A DNA stretch of 64,000 bases, taken from Mesorhabditis belari (taxonomy: Eukaryota; Nematoda; Chromadorea; Rhabditida; Rhabditidae). Positions 44,948 through 54,452 of this stretch are shown piece after piece. The notes beneath the pieces were generated by a model that worked only from the letters and a program-made list of their open reading frames with translations, was not told the DNA's origin and made no database searches. The DNA lies in contig CAUEEP010000886.1 in the NCBI GenBank assembly GCA_958450365.1, positions 62,001 through 126,000 of the forward strand, in the 5' to 3' direction. Position numbers and translations under genes: made by a program. Each line of letters opens with the position of its first letter. The first letter of the stretch is position 1.

Positions 44948-45469
44948 TTGGGTTGGGGAGAATGAGTCGGCGCCGAAAATCAAAGAAATTTCTAAAACTT
45001 ATGGCAGACTTTGTCAAATGATATGCGTTTGATATCCGTAGAAGGGTAACTAATTCTCTACAAAATAATATTTAAAAGAGAACTCAAACAGCGCCTCAAC
45101 TCAACAAAGGATCATTTTTTCACAAAATCGATAAACTGTCATCTAAAGTAAACGGTTGGAGGGATCTTCCTGAAAATTTGGTAATTTATGTAATTGAGTG
45201 TGCTCTATCTTTTTTATATAAACACCAAAGGAGGTTTATGTGGAAGAAACTGTTCAGGCAATGAGTCGGACTTTTTTTTCATTTTGATTAGCTGTGTTTG
45301 GGAATCCATAAAATCCCAAAAAAGAAAAGCTTTGTGGAATCGCTCAAAAGCCATTTTGTAAAGAAATAGTGGACCATTTTGATGAAACAAAACGTGTATT
45401 TAAAGAAGGTTTTATGGGTGCAAAAAGTTTCTTTAAATTTCGGCGCCGACTCATTCTCCCCCAACCCAA
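44948..45469. mobile_element. Mariner-type MITE, TTGGGTTGGGGAGAATGAGT ends
   Basis: Left end 'TTGGGTTGGGGAGAATGAGT' continues as 'CGGCGCCGAAAATCAAAGAA'; the right end is its complement; TA flanks. No transposase frame. Confidence 0.78.
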
Positions 45470-45894
45470 TACCATATTCTTTCCATTTTTGGACTGTTTT
45501 GTTAGGGATTTTGCGCTTAAATTCGTTGCAAAATTGTTTTTGCAACATTCACAATATATTTTAACTTGTGCAATCTCTTTCCTGAAACTTCCAATAATGA
45601 AAATTACCATAACCTTTCGAATTCTCATGGATTTGAAAGGAACTGCTTTTCCTCTCCGCTCAACTCTCCATCAGTTGTCTTCTTCAAAAAGGGTATTGAT
45701 GGGCAAAAAAATTCCCCCTTCAAATTCTATTAAATTCAATTTCCCCGACTAAACAGGGTGAATCGAAAAAAAAAGGAGGAAGAGAAGAGTGAAGCGGTGA
45801 AAAAGAAACCGACAGAGAAAATAGAGGAATTACTCAACAACGGAGAAAAATGAAAGAACATGAGAAAGAGGAGATCTTGATGGAAAAATGAAAA

Positions 45895-45918
45895 AGAAGT
45901 AGAAGTAGAAGAAGGAGT

Positions 45919-45949
<31 letters not shown>

Positions 45950-45978
45950 GAAGAAGAAGAAGAAGAAGAAGAAGAAAA
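45895..45978. repeat. GAA/GTA simple repeat
   Basis: AGAAGTAGAAGAAG tract. Confidence 0.85.
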
Positions 45979-46179
45979 TTGAGCCCTTTTCCCTCCTCTT
46001 TCTTTTCTCTTTTCTCACTTTTCAGCCCACCTATTATTTCTCAATTTTCTTCGCCAATTTCAGCAACTGATTCAATGTAATCCCTTCGTAACCTTTCCAT
46101 TTTTCTCTTTTCTTTAAAGGATTTAGTTTTGTTGTTCAGTCGAAAGGAAAACATTTCGGCAATTGGCAAATTATCGGTG

Positions 46180-46256
46180 GCCTAGGGGATAGTGTGCTAG
46201 ACTCTGAAACCTATGGCGTCTTTGCTTGCGGGTTCGATTCCGCTTACAGCAAGTTA
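46180..46256 (+). other. tRNA-like sequence, family E
   Basis: 'GGTGGCCTAGGGGATAGTGT', CTAGACTCTGAAACC, 'GCGGGTTCGATTCCGC'. The T-arm is good; the rest is irregular. Confidence 0.5.
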
Positions 46257-46315
46257 CAGCAATTTTTGACCAACCTCATCTATAAGAGCGCGAGTGTCGA
46301 AAGGCACTAAAAGCA

Positions 46316-46392
46316 GCAGCGGCTTAGAGGATAGTGTACTAGGCTCCGAAACTTTTCCATTTTTGCTCACGGGTTCAATTCCGGTTGCCAAA
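46316..46392 (+). other. tRNA-like sequence, family E, second copy
   Basis: 'GCGGCTTAGAGGATAGTGTA', CTAGGCTCCGAAACT, 'CACGGGTTCAATTCCGGTTG'. About 136 bp after its sister. Confidence 0.5.
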
Positions 46393-46451
46393 TGTTTGCT
46401 TTTTTTTGGAAGCTTCCAAAAAACACTTCTTTATAATTATAGTGTCTTTAA

Positions 46452-46640
46452 AGCAATAATTAGCTATTTAGCTTTTAGCTATTTAGCTTTTAGCTATTTA
46501 GCTTTTAGCTATTTAAAGCTTTTAGCTATTTAAAGCTTTTAGCTATTAAAGCTTTTAGCTGTTTAGCTTTTAGCTGTTTAGCTTTTAGCTTTTAGCTGTT
46601 TAGCTTTTAGCTATTTAGCTTTTAGCTATTTAGCTATTAA
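46452..46640. repeat. TAGCTATTTAGCTTT minisatellite
   Basis: About 13 units of 13-16 bp. Confidence 0.85.
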
Positions 46641-46969
46641 AGCTTTTTCATAGTCTAATCAACCGAAAATCGAAAACCCAAAACCTCAGCAAAAAAAGAA
46701 GAAAAGTAGACAGTTTACTTGAATTTTTGAAGAATCCGGTAAATTTCGAATTCGAATTAACTTTTTCTGGAATCATTTACTCCGTTTCAACTCCTTTTCA
46801 AGTATGCCAGCTTCTTGAAATAATCAGATTCGTCTAAAGTGTCCAAATTTCTTTTTCAAATCCTTTTCAAATCAAATTTCAAATCCAATTCTTGCTAAAA
46901 AAAATTTCAGCAACGCGAATAATGCAACACTTCCACTGATTTTTTTTTCGAAAATGTTTTCAGACACTA

Positions 46970-47017
46970 CCGTAATCCTGTCTGTCTGAACTTTCAGACA
47001 GACAGGATTACGGTAGA
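46970..47017. repeat. Perfect short palindrome with TACCGTA ends
   Basis: 'TACCGTAATCCTGTCTGTCT' then 'GAACTTTC' then the complement of the first part. A minimal relative of the CCGTA-end elements. Confidence 0.7.
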
Positions 47018-47681
47018 TCGTTCAAAAGTATTTCTTTTCCCCCTCATTTATCACTTTACTCACAGCGGATTTCTCTAAAATTTTTGGCTTTCGGATTTTT
47101 GGTTTTTTGGGTTTTAATCCTGGCATCATCTTTTTCGTCGAATCAAAATTTAAAGAGGATAAAGGTGTTGAGATTCAATACTAGAAAAAGAAAATAAAAG
47201 CTGGGTGCAATGCAAATCCCCTCAATTTTCCTTTCTTTTCCTTCCCATTCCTTTCCATTTCCCCATTCAAAACGATCAATCTCTTCTATATTTTCCCCTT
47301 GTTCTCTCAAATGGAAAGCCGAGAAGAGATATGCGCATTTTTGATCAACCACAACACATCGAATTTCTTTTCTTTTTTTTTTCAAGTTTATACTTTTCTT
47401 CACAACTTTTACCCTTTTTTTTACCGTTTTTTATCAATATTTCCTTCAGAGTTTCTGTAGAAATCACCTGCCTTTTTCCTCTTTTTTTCTCAATAAACTC
47501 GTTGTGAAATTTTTGCTTTACATTTTGAATGTTTGATGCAAGGAAAGGTGAAAAAAATTAATATACCATACTTTCTACAGTTGTTAAGATAAGTTTAGTA
47601 TTAAATAAGTCAAGCGTTGGCTGGGTTTGGTCTACCTCACAAGGTAGAAGCCAAGCCTAAAGCTGTCACTCCACCTGAGCC

Positions 47682-47910
47682 CGTATGCTACGCTCCGGGA
47701 AAAGTTCCGGCGGCGTCTCCGATCTTTACGGCGGCACCTTTGATCTTTCTGGTAAAAAGTCCATAGTTTTTTCGTACTTTTACGGAAAGTTTTACCGGAA
47801 ACTTTCTGGAAGAAAAACGTCCATTTTTCCCACGGGAAAACTGGACGTTTTACCGGGAAGATCAGAGACGCCGCCGGAAATTTTCCCGGAGCGTAGCATA
47901 CGGGCTCTGA
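47682..47910. mobile_element. GC-rich fold-back element
   Basis: 'CCCGTATGCTACGCTCCGGG' on the left and its complement on the right; inner 'GGCGGCGTCTCCGATCTT' pairs with 'AGATCAGAGACGCCGCC'. The arms together fill most of the element. Confidence 0.78.
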
Positions 47911-48613
47911 TCTGAGCTACAGGGTATTCAATATTTATGGGGCTCAATAGATCAATAGATTACTTTATGGGGATCAATAGATTACTGCGTTTAGAGCTCA
48001 TTTTGTACAAGTTTAACGCTAAAAGGTAACACTATCAATACGCCCAACGTAAACTACTTTAAGTCACTTTTTTTTCAAAATTATTCCCTTTTGCGCTGTT
48101 GTTTGCCTAGGAACACCTGTGCAAAGCGGATAAATTGAGTTTCTCGTTAAGCTTTCTTCGAAGAATCAAAACTGAAATCTGATTCTAACATTTTTAATGT
48201 CCTATAGTTTCGAAAGCTATTAAATAGTGAAGATTTTCCCATCGCTAAACAAGAAAAACTGGGTTCTGACTCCTTTTGGTGATCGAGTTCTGATAAATCG
48301 ATTTTTTGAATATAAAATTTAGTAAACTGTATAAATAATCTAGAAAATCGAGTGCTTTCTTCACGATTTTTTTCATAAATCAATTTTTAGAGCAACAAAA
48401 GCAAATTTTGTGCGCTCAAAAGTTCCCATAAATATTGAACATCCCGTAGAGTGTATTCACCGCGAGTAATGTGTTTTCTAAAAAGCAAAACCATTGGCAA
48501 AACCATTAGCAAAACTACCGCAATCTTCTTTTTAGGTTCTAACGGATAAAATCTAAAGAAAATGTTACGGTAGTTTTTCAAATTATTGACCTTTTGGGAA
48601 AAGGCAGAACACA

Positions 48614-48808
48614 AGCTCTACTCTACAAGTCACTCTACTCACAAGCTCTACAAGTCACTCTACTCACAAGCTCTACAAGTCACTCTACTCACAAGCTCTA
48701 CAAGTCACTCTACTCACAAGCTCTACAAGTCACTCTACTCACAAGCTCTACAAGTCACTCTACTCACAAGCTCTACAAGTCACTCTACTCACAAGCTCTA
48801 CAAGTCAG
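48614..48808. repeat. 25-bp minisatellite, about 8 copies
   Basis: Unit 'ACTCTACTCACAAGCTCTAC' AAGTC, nearly identical copies, hence recent. It makes two long spurious ORFs. Confidence 0.9.
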
Positions 48809-49639
48809 GCAGAACACCTGACTACTTGACGAGTGCAGGCTTGTTTCTGATCTAGAGAAATTCAGAAACAGAAATGTGTAGCTGTTAAATCAAATTGCGC
48901 ATCTCTAAATTCATCTTAATCATTGAACTTCTTTATCTTACTTAACTTATTTCATTGTTTCGCTTTTTCTTTTCTTTGGCTTCCCATCCGCAATTCTCTC
49001 TTTTTTTCTCTTTTCCCAAAAATCCATTATAACTCCCAGCAACGCGATCGCAAAAATTTTCTAATAACATTTCACTCGGATAATAATTACTTTTCCAAAC
49101 AAAAATTCTTTTTAAATTTAATGATGCTCACTTTGAAAGAATTGAAACGAAAAAACGAAAAGCGTAAAGAAATCAATGAAAAAAAAGACTATTTTCATCG
49201 GCTTGATGAGCACTTTTGCGAAATTTGCGTAGATTTTTCTCTGTTTTTGAATTCTGCAACAATTTGCTGCAATTCTGATCCCATATCCCTTTGAAAGAAT
49301 TTCGAAGCATCTCCTCGGAGAATTGGTCTCATCCATTTCATGTATGTTTCCATTGATGAAGGCTTTGGATTCCCACCGCCTGTACCGTCCTTTCGTGATC
49401 GAATCGGAAAAAATCGGGATCCGAAAACATTACTCAATCCTCATATTGTTCACGAATATGGGACTTGAAAGGGGCGTTCTAAACAACATCGTTTGCATGA
49501 ATTTGAATTTCGTCTTTCCACCGGAAATGAAGACACAATCCAGGTTCAGTTTGTCCAGGTCGATCGATCTCCAGGTCGATCGATCTCCAGGTCGATTCAC
49601 TTTTGTGAGCCAAAAGTTTGCATGAATTATTTTAGGGAC

Positions 49640-49691
49640 CTGAACGTCAGCGCCCGGGTTCGAACCGGCGACCTAGCGCTTACCAAGCAGA
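49640..49691 (-). other. Truncated tRNA-like sequence, family A
   Basis: The minus strand has the anticodon arm with TTGGTAA loop and the T-arm 'GCCGGTTCGAACCCGGGCGC'; the 5' half is lost at the mariner terminus at 49693. Confidence 0.55.
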
Positions 49692-49692
49692 T

Positions 49693-49855
49693 TTTTTAGA
49701 TTGGCAACTTGAAAATTGGTACACTTTTTCGTATTTTTCATAAAATATATTTTAATACACGAATTGAATTAGACTTCTATAAATAAAAGTTATTTAATAT
49801 CGAATTTAAGCAATGTTTAAGCAAATTTCGATAAGTTTTGCGACGAATTTTTAGC
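49693..49855. mobile_element. Terminus of the TTAGATTGG MITE in the duplicated block
   Basis: Begins 'TTAGATTGGCAACTTGAAAA' and matches about 120 bp of the right end of the 42602-43120 element in inverse orientation, with no second terminus. Confidence 0.7.
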
Positions 49856-50888
49856 AGAATTTCGTCTTTCCACCGGAAATGAAGACACAACCCAGGTTCA
49901 GTTTGTCCAGGTCGATCGTCGATTCACTTTTGTGGACCAAGTGCTGGTGCTAAATCAGCAAAGAGATATCCTTTTTGTTGAAGAATCCCAAAGCCAAATG
50001 ATGATCTTTGCCAAGATTCAATGTAAGATTTGGATGTACTAGCACAAACCCGACCTCGATCAAAAGCCAAACCCAAGCCTGACTTCTGGTGAGCCAAGCT
50101 TTGTCAGCTATTCATTAAAGCCAGACAAATACCTGCTTTGGAATTTCCTTTAAGACAACTTTGGCTTTATTCCACGGCTAGCGAATAACAGATTGTTTGT
50201 TTTGAAAATAAATATATAATAACTGAGTGAATAAACTGTAATGCAATGGGAAATAAAGTACTTAAAGGAGCTAAATCAATGAATTGCAACGAAAAGATGG
50301 TAGATAGGCGAACCGATTTGCGCTTATCACCAAAGGATCTCAAGTTTTCTATTTTCTAATGTTTCTTTCCTCAGACGTAACTCTAATTCTTGTCACGAAT
50401 GTTGAGAAAAAAAAAGTGCCGCTAATCAAAAACTAGCTATTTTTTTAATTCCTTCTCTAGCGAAAACATTGAGCAAAATGAAATGAAATGAAATGAAATA
50501 AAGCTGTCAAAAATTGGCGTCGAAAAAGGGGCAAAGGGGGAAATTATTTCCGCGAGTGTGAAGTTAAAGGGGGGAAAGGGGGAATGGGGAAGGAGAGCGG
50601 AGGGGACTTCACTCCCCAGTGTGTCTTCGATGTTTCATCTCTACTCCTTTTTGTCTAAATCTTTTTTGTTTCCCTTTTCTAGGTACTTCTACTTCGACTT
50701 CGACTTCTACTTGACTCAAATTTTAAACCTAAAAATCTCACTAAATTGTTTCTACTTGCTTCTGAATTTCCCTAATTTGCTGGTCGACTTTGTGACTTTT
50801 GTCAGAAAGTCAGAAAGTGAATCAGAAAGCGCTGAAGAATTGTCTCGTGATTAGCATTGATACAGGCTATATAGGTGTCTAAAGAACG

Positions 50889-51154
50889 TACCATAAATAC
50901 TGTAATAGTATCCCACCCCCATAATGACGGTGTGGAGTGTTGCGTAGTCTAGCTTTGAAGGCATTTTTGACACTGTTTTATGCTACAATGTTCGTTTAGG
51001 TATCAAAAAATAGCTGAAATTGAGGGCTATTTTTTGATACCTAAGCGCGCATTGTAACATAAACCAGTGTCGAGAAAAACTCGTTCAAAGCTAGACTACG
51101 CAACACTCCACACCGTCATTATGTGGGTGGGGGAATATTACAGTATTTACGGTA
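50889..51154. mobile_element. CCGTA-end fold-back element
   Basis: 'TACCATAAATACTGTAATAG' on the left and 'TATTACAGTATTTACGGTA' on the right, with 'GGTATCAAAAAATAGCTGAA' at the centre. Same subfamily as 29551. Confidence 0.78.
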
Positions 51155-51788
51155 ATCATATCCTAACAATAAAAGTTGTTAGTTTCAATGAAGATTCAAC
51201 AAATTGTGTATCTTGGTGTCGATTCTCGATGCTTCCTCTTCCCTCTTCCCTTTCCGACTAAAAAATCCCCCTTGTGCACTCTCATATGATTTGATATCCG
51301 ATTCTCGTCCTCGTGTCATTTTTGCCCTTTCCTCTTCGACTTTTCTCCCTTCTGAGTACCCTTTCCTTTCCTTTTTCTACTTGTAAATTGGTTTATTTCT
51401 CATCTTTCTTTTTTTTTTGCATTAATTCTTATTGATCAATAGTTCTGAGAGTTCCTTGTTGTAAGTATGATACTTTTAAGGATTTAAACGGTTTCTTTCG
51501 ATAGCTTTCTCATAATCGACTCATCCGGAAGTTTACACAAAACTCGCAGCTCTTCAATTTATTCTCAAATATTCAACACTTATGGATTAATACTTATAAA
51601 TTGTTATAAGCTTCGTTGTAAGACAACTTTCTTATTATCTTATTATCGCATTCTTATTTCCTTTCATTATCATTACCTTTCATTATCATTTCCTTTCATT
51701 ATCATTTTCTTTCTTATCATTTTCTTTTCAGTTATCTCACCATTTTCTTAATCAATCAACCATTATCTTTATCAAAAAACAATATCTA

Positions 51789-52377
51789 TTGGGTTAGTGA
51801 CTTGAAAATTGGGTTGGTGTTCTATTGGGTTGGTGTTCTATTGGGTTGGTGACTTGGCTATTGTCATATGTGACAGTTTGAGCACTTTCTTCAAAAGAAA
51901 CCCATTTTGGTGTCAATGGAAAAGTTGTAGAGAATCAAAAATCAAGCTTATATCCAAATTTTCAGAACGATTCAAAAGCTGGTTTTCAAGAAATGCCAAA
52001 TTTACGAATTTTCACAAAACTTGCATTTTAAGCGAAACTACTAAGTGTATCTTTTTGGAAATTTGGCTATAAGCCTAATTTTTGATTCTCTACAGCTTTT
52101 CTATTGACACCAAAATGGGTTCCTTTTGAAGAAAGTGCTCAAACTGGGACACTGGGACAGCTCCAGTCCTCCATTTTTGAGTCTCACACTTGTCTCACAC
52201 ACAAACCAAAATCCTACTACGAAAGAGGATGCCTGTAACCCCGCAAATTGCCTGTAAAATGGGCAGAAGTCGTCAATAATAATGGAAATTGTGTGGAATG
52301 ATTGATGGTTTTATGCGGAATTAACATGTTTTATGTTTTATGTTCAAAGTCCGGCAGTTTTCAATTCACCAACCCAA
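51789..52377. mobile_element. Mariner-derived element, same family as 1946-2466
   Basis: The left end is reiterated three times ('TATTGGGTTGGTG' at about 51788, 51822 and 51838); the right end 'TTCAATTCACCAACCCAA' is followed by TA. It shares the 'GAGCACTTTCTTCAAAAGAA' palindromic centre and a decayed transposase C-terminal stretch (SYYERG) with the 1946 copy. Confidence 0.7.
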
Positions 52378-53253
52378 TAGTAGTGCACCCCGGTGTACTG
52401 GGAGTTGCTGGATAGCAAGACGACCCTTAATGCAATCAAATACAGTGAACAGTTGGGAAAGGTGAATGAATCCCTGAAGAAGAATAGGCCCTCCAAGTCA
52501 AAGATCGTTCTCATCCACGACAACGCGCACCCTCATGTTGCAAAACTGACTCGCTCTAAAATCAATAGCCTTGTTTGGGAACTTTTGTCGCATCCCGCAT
52601 ACAGTCCGGACCTCTCCCCTTTTGATTACTATTTACCGTATTTACTCTATTAGTGGGGTCCCCCACTATTTTTTCAATCCCCTTCCAGACGACCCCACTA
52701 TTAGAGAGGACCCCACTATTAGAGAAATTTAAAAGAACATAAAACCAAAGTTTTAAATTGAAAAGATATCAATTTTTCTCCGAAATTCTTGACAAAACAA
52801 GTTTGGCTTCATATTTTATTTAGCTTTAACCGTAACAAAACATTAACAAACAGTAAAAGAACTAATCCAAGAGATCAACAATTGATGTATCACTTTCGTT
52901 ACCAATATTAGAGAGGACCCCACTATTTTTTCAACCCCCCTCCAGACGACCCCACTATTAGAGAGGACCCCACTAATAGAGTAAATACGGTATTCCGGAT
53001 CATGAGTAATGAGCTTGCGGGAGAACACTTCGATTCGGAAGAAGCATTCAAAAATTGGCTCCAAAAGTCTTTCGATTCAAAACCAAAATCCTACTACGAA
53101 AGCGGAGCCCGCAAATCCGCTAATTGCCTGTAAAATGGTCAGAAGTCGTCAATAATAATGGAAATTGTTTGGAATGATTGATGGTTTTATGTTGAATTAA
53201 CATGTTTTATGTTTTATGTTCAAAGTCCGTCAGTTTTCAATTCACCAACCCAA
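52378..53253 (+). mobile_element. Mariner transposase remnant (DD34D C-terminal half), split by a MITE
   Basis: From 52393 the + strand reads YWELLDSKTTLNAIKYSEQL, then VLIHDNAHPHVAKLTRSKI and SHPAYSPDLSPFDYYL. There are 34 residues between the Asp of HDN and the Asp of FDYYL, the mariner DD34D spacing. The frame stops in the fold-back element at 52634-52992 and resumes after it as FRIMSNELAGEHFDSEEAF and SKPKSYYESGARKSANCL. The right end is the same TTCACCAACCCAA terminus. The N-terminal half is missing. Confidence 0.85.
52634..52992. mobile_element. Fold-back element (CCGTA ends) inserted in mariner ORF
   Basis: Ends 'TACCGTATTTACTCTATTAG' and its complement, with 'GACCCCACTATTAGAGAGGA' reiterated inside. 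Removing it with one TA rebuilds the mariner codons for FDYYL-FRIMSN in frame, which fixes the TA target duplication. Confidence 0.85.
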
Positions 53254-53402
53254 TAGTAGTGCACCCCGGTGTACTGGGGTGCACTACTATTCATCAACCC
53301 AATAAAATTCTTTTCTCATACATACAAAAAAGTTTAAAAACAAAATTTTACAAAGAATTCTTCTTTCGCTTTTTTTTTCTTCTCACTTTTGTTTCTCAAA
53401 AA

Positions 53403-53552
53403 GCGTGGGAAGATTTGAAAGAGTTGTCTGTCACGCAAACATTTCTCTCCCAAACAAAAATCCCTTGGGAAATCGAGGCGATTTCCGAGCGAATTGTCCA
53501 TTTCCAACACTCACTTATTGTTCGTCATTTACGTACATATCTAAAGCAATAA
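53403..53552 (+). CDS. Orphan terminal exon resembling a TFIIS N-terminal-type helical bundle
   Basis: A long pyrimidine tract and 'TTTCTCAAAAAG' precede a 50-codon open block that starts AWEDLKELSVTQTFLSQTKI and ends LRTYLKQ plus stop. An AATAAA signal overlaps the stop codon (near 53548), as expected for a last exon. The spacing of L..L.VT..L..T.I and the later hydrophobics recalls the TFIIS/LEDGF/Elongin N-terminal helical bundle; this is pattern memory, not a search result. No matching upstream exon was found among the mariner relics on the left, so it could be the remnant of a disrupted gene. Confidence 0.3.
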   Translation, partial: AWEDLKELSVTQTFLSQTKIPWEIEAISERIVHFQHSLIVRHLRTYLKQ

Positions 53553-54321
53553 AGTAACTATTGTACTATATGGAAAGTACTATTGGAAAGCCTACTTTTA
53601 CAAAGAATTCGTTCTCATGTTTCTCCTATGCTCTTTTCACTCTCTTTTCTTTTTCCCGATTACAGTTTGAAGATTCAATTGAAGATTCAATCAATTCAAT
53701 TTCCTGAAGATCAAGAGTGAATTCTTGGCTTTTAGAGCTTATTCTTAGCTTATTTTTAGAGCTGTTCTAACACTAAGAATCATTCGATCAAGCTTTAACT
53801 TATTCAGATTAGATCAAAACAGATTTTAGATCAAAGCAATCAACAACTGGAAATCATTTCAACATTGAGCGATCATGTGATATGGAAAACGAGAGACTAG
53901 CCAAGGTTTGAGCTTTCAGCAAGTCTGGATATAGTTCTCCAGAATATATATCAACTCCAGTTCAGCAACTAAAGGTGCACCCATCAATCCCATCAAACTA
54001 GTCTCTTCCAAATCAAGAAACGCGCGATTACCCGATATTTTACATTACACAAGTAAAGTTTAGATTTTTTTTCTCTTTTAATTAGCTGGCGCTCTATCAA
54101 CCTTTTTTATGTAAAGATCAGTAAGTCTGGATATAGTTCACCAACTTCAGTTCAGCTCCAGTTCAACTCCAACTAAAGCTGCACCCATCAATCCAAATTT
54201 CTTTCTATTTAATCCGCTATTTGGATACGATCCGGGCCTGGTCTGGCCTTTCTGGAGTTGCCTGATTTAGCTTTAAAGTTAGAAAAGTCAGTCCTTTCAT
54301 GAGTTGAAGCTGGGAATACAA

Positions 54322-54452
54322 ACCATGGTCGGGATTCGAACCCGCTTACCTTACCTTATCGGACGAAATGCTTACCTTACCTCTCGCTTACCTTACCTCT
54401 CGCTTACCTTAACTTATCGGACGAACACTCTACCAGAGTAGGCCCGTTTCCA
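54322..54452 (-). repeat. tRNA-like sequence with amplified anticodon-arm region
   Basis: Minus strand: 'CTACTCTGGTAGAGTGTTCG' TCCGATAAG, then reiterated 'AGGTAAGGTAAGCGAG' units, a second TCCGATAAGG, then 'GCGGGTTCGAATCCCGACCA'. The repeat arises where an anticodon arm and variable region would lie. Confidence 0.6.

Larger units (their letters stand above)
45480..48610. other. Mostly repeats, no gene seen
   Basis: Outside the listed tRNA-like, minisatellite and fold-back entries, only AT-rich sequence and pyrimidine tracts (47230-47490). Confidence 0.4.
49290..50320 (+). pseudogene. Duplicated gene fragment, copy X', split and partly redundant
   Basis: Inverted copy of 43230-43885. Piece one (49290-49600) covers the N-terminal part and enters the VQFVQVD region, where a 17-bp tract is triplicated ('GTCGATCGATCTCCAG'). 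A mariner-type terminus and a tRNA-like remnant follow (49640-49855). Piece two (49855-50320) restarts about 100 bp back in the same gene fragment and runs to the same IWMY stop and beyond into the shared flank. The order shows an insertion or rearrangement after duplication. The upstream flank (49118-49290) is not shared with copy X. Confidence 0.5.

Noticed and set aside
48586..48855. Repeat-protein-like ORF (STHKLYKSLYSQALQVTLL type)
   Set aside because: It is the 25-bp minisatellite read in three frames; near-identical DNA units explain it.
48923..49294. 123-codon ORF ending at the border of the duplicated block
   Set aside because: The start is T-rich low-complexity sequence; only the last part is in frame with the pseudogene fragment, and the upstream flank is not shared with copy X.
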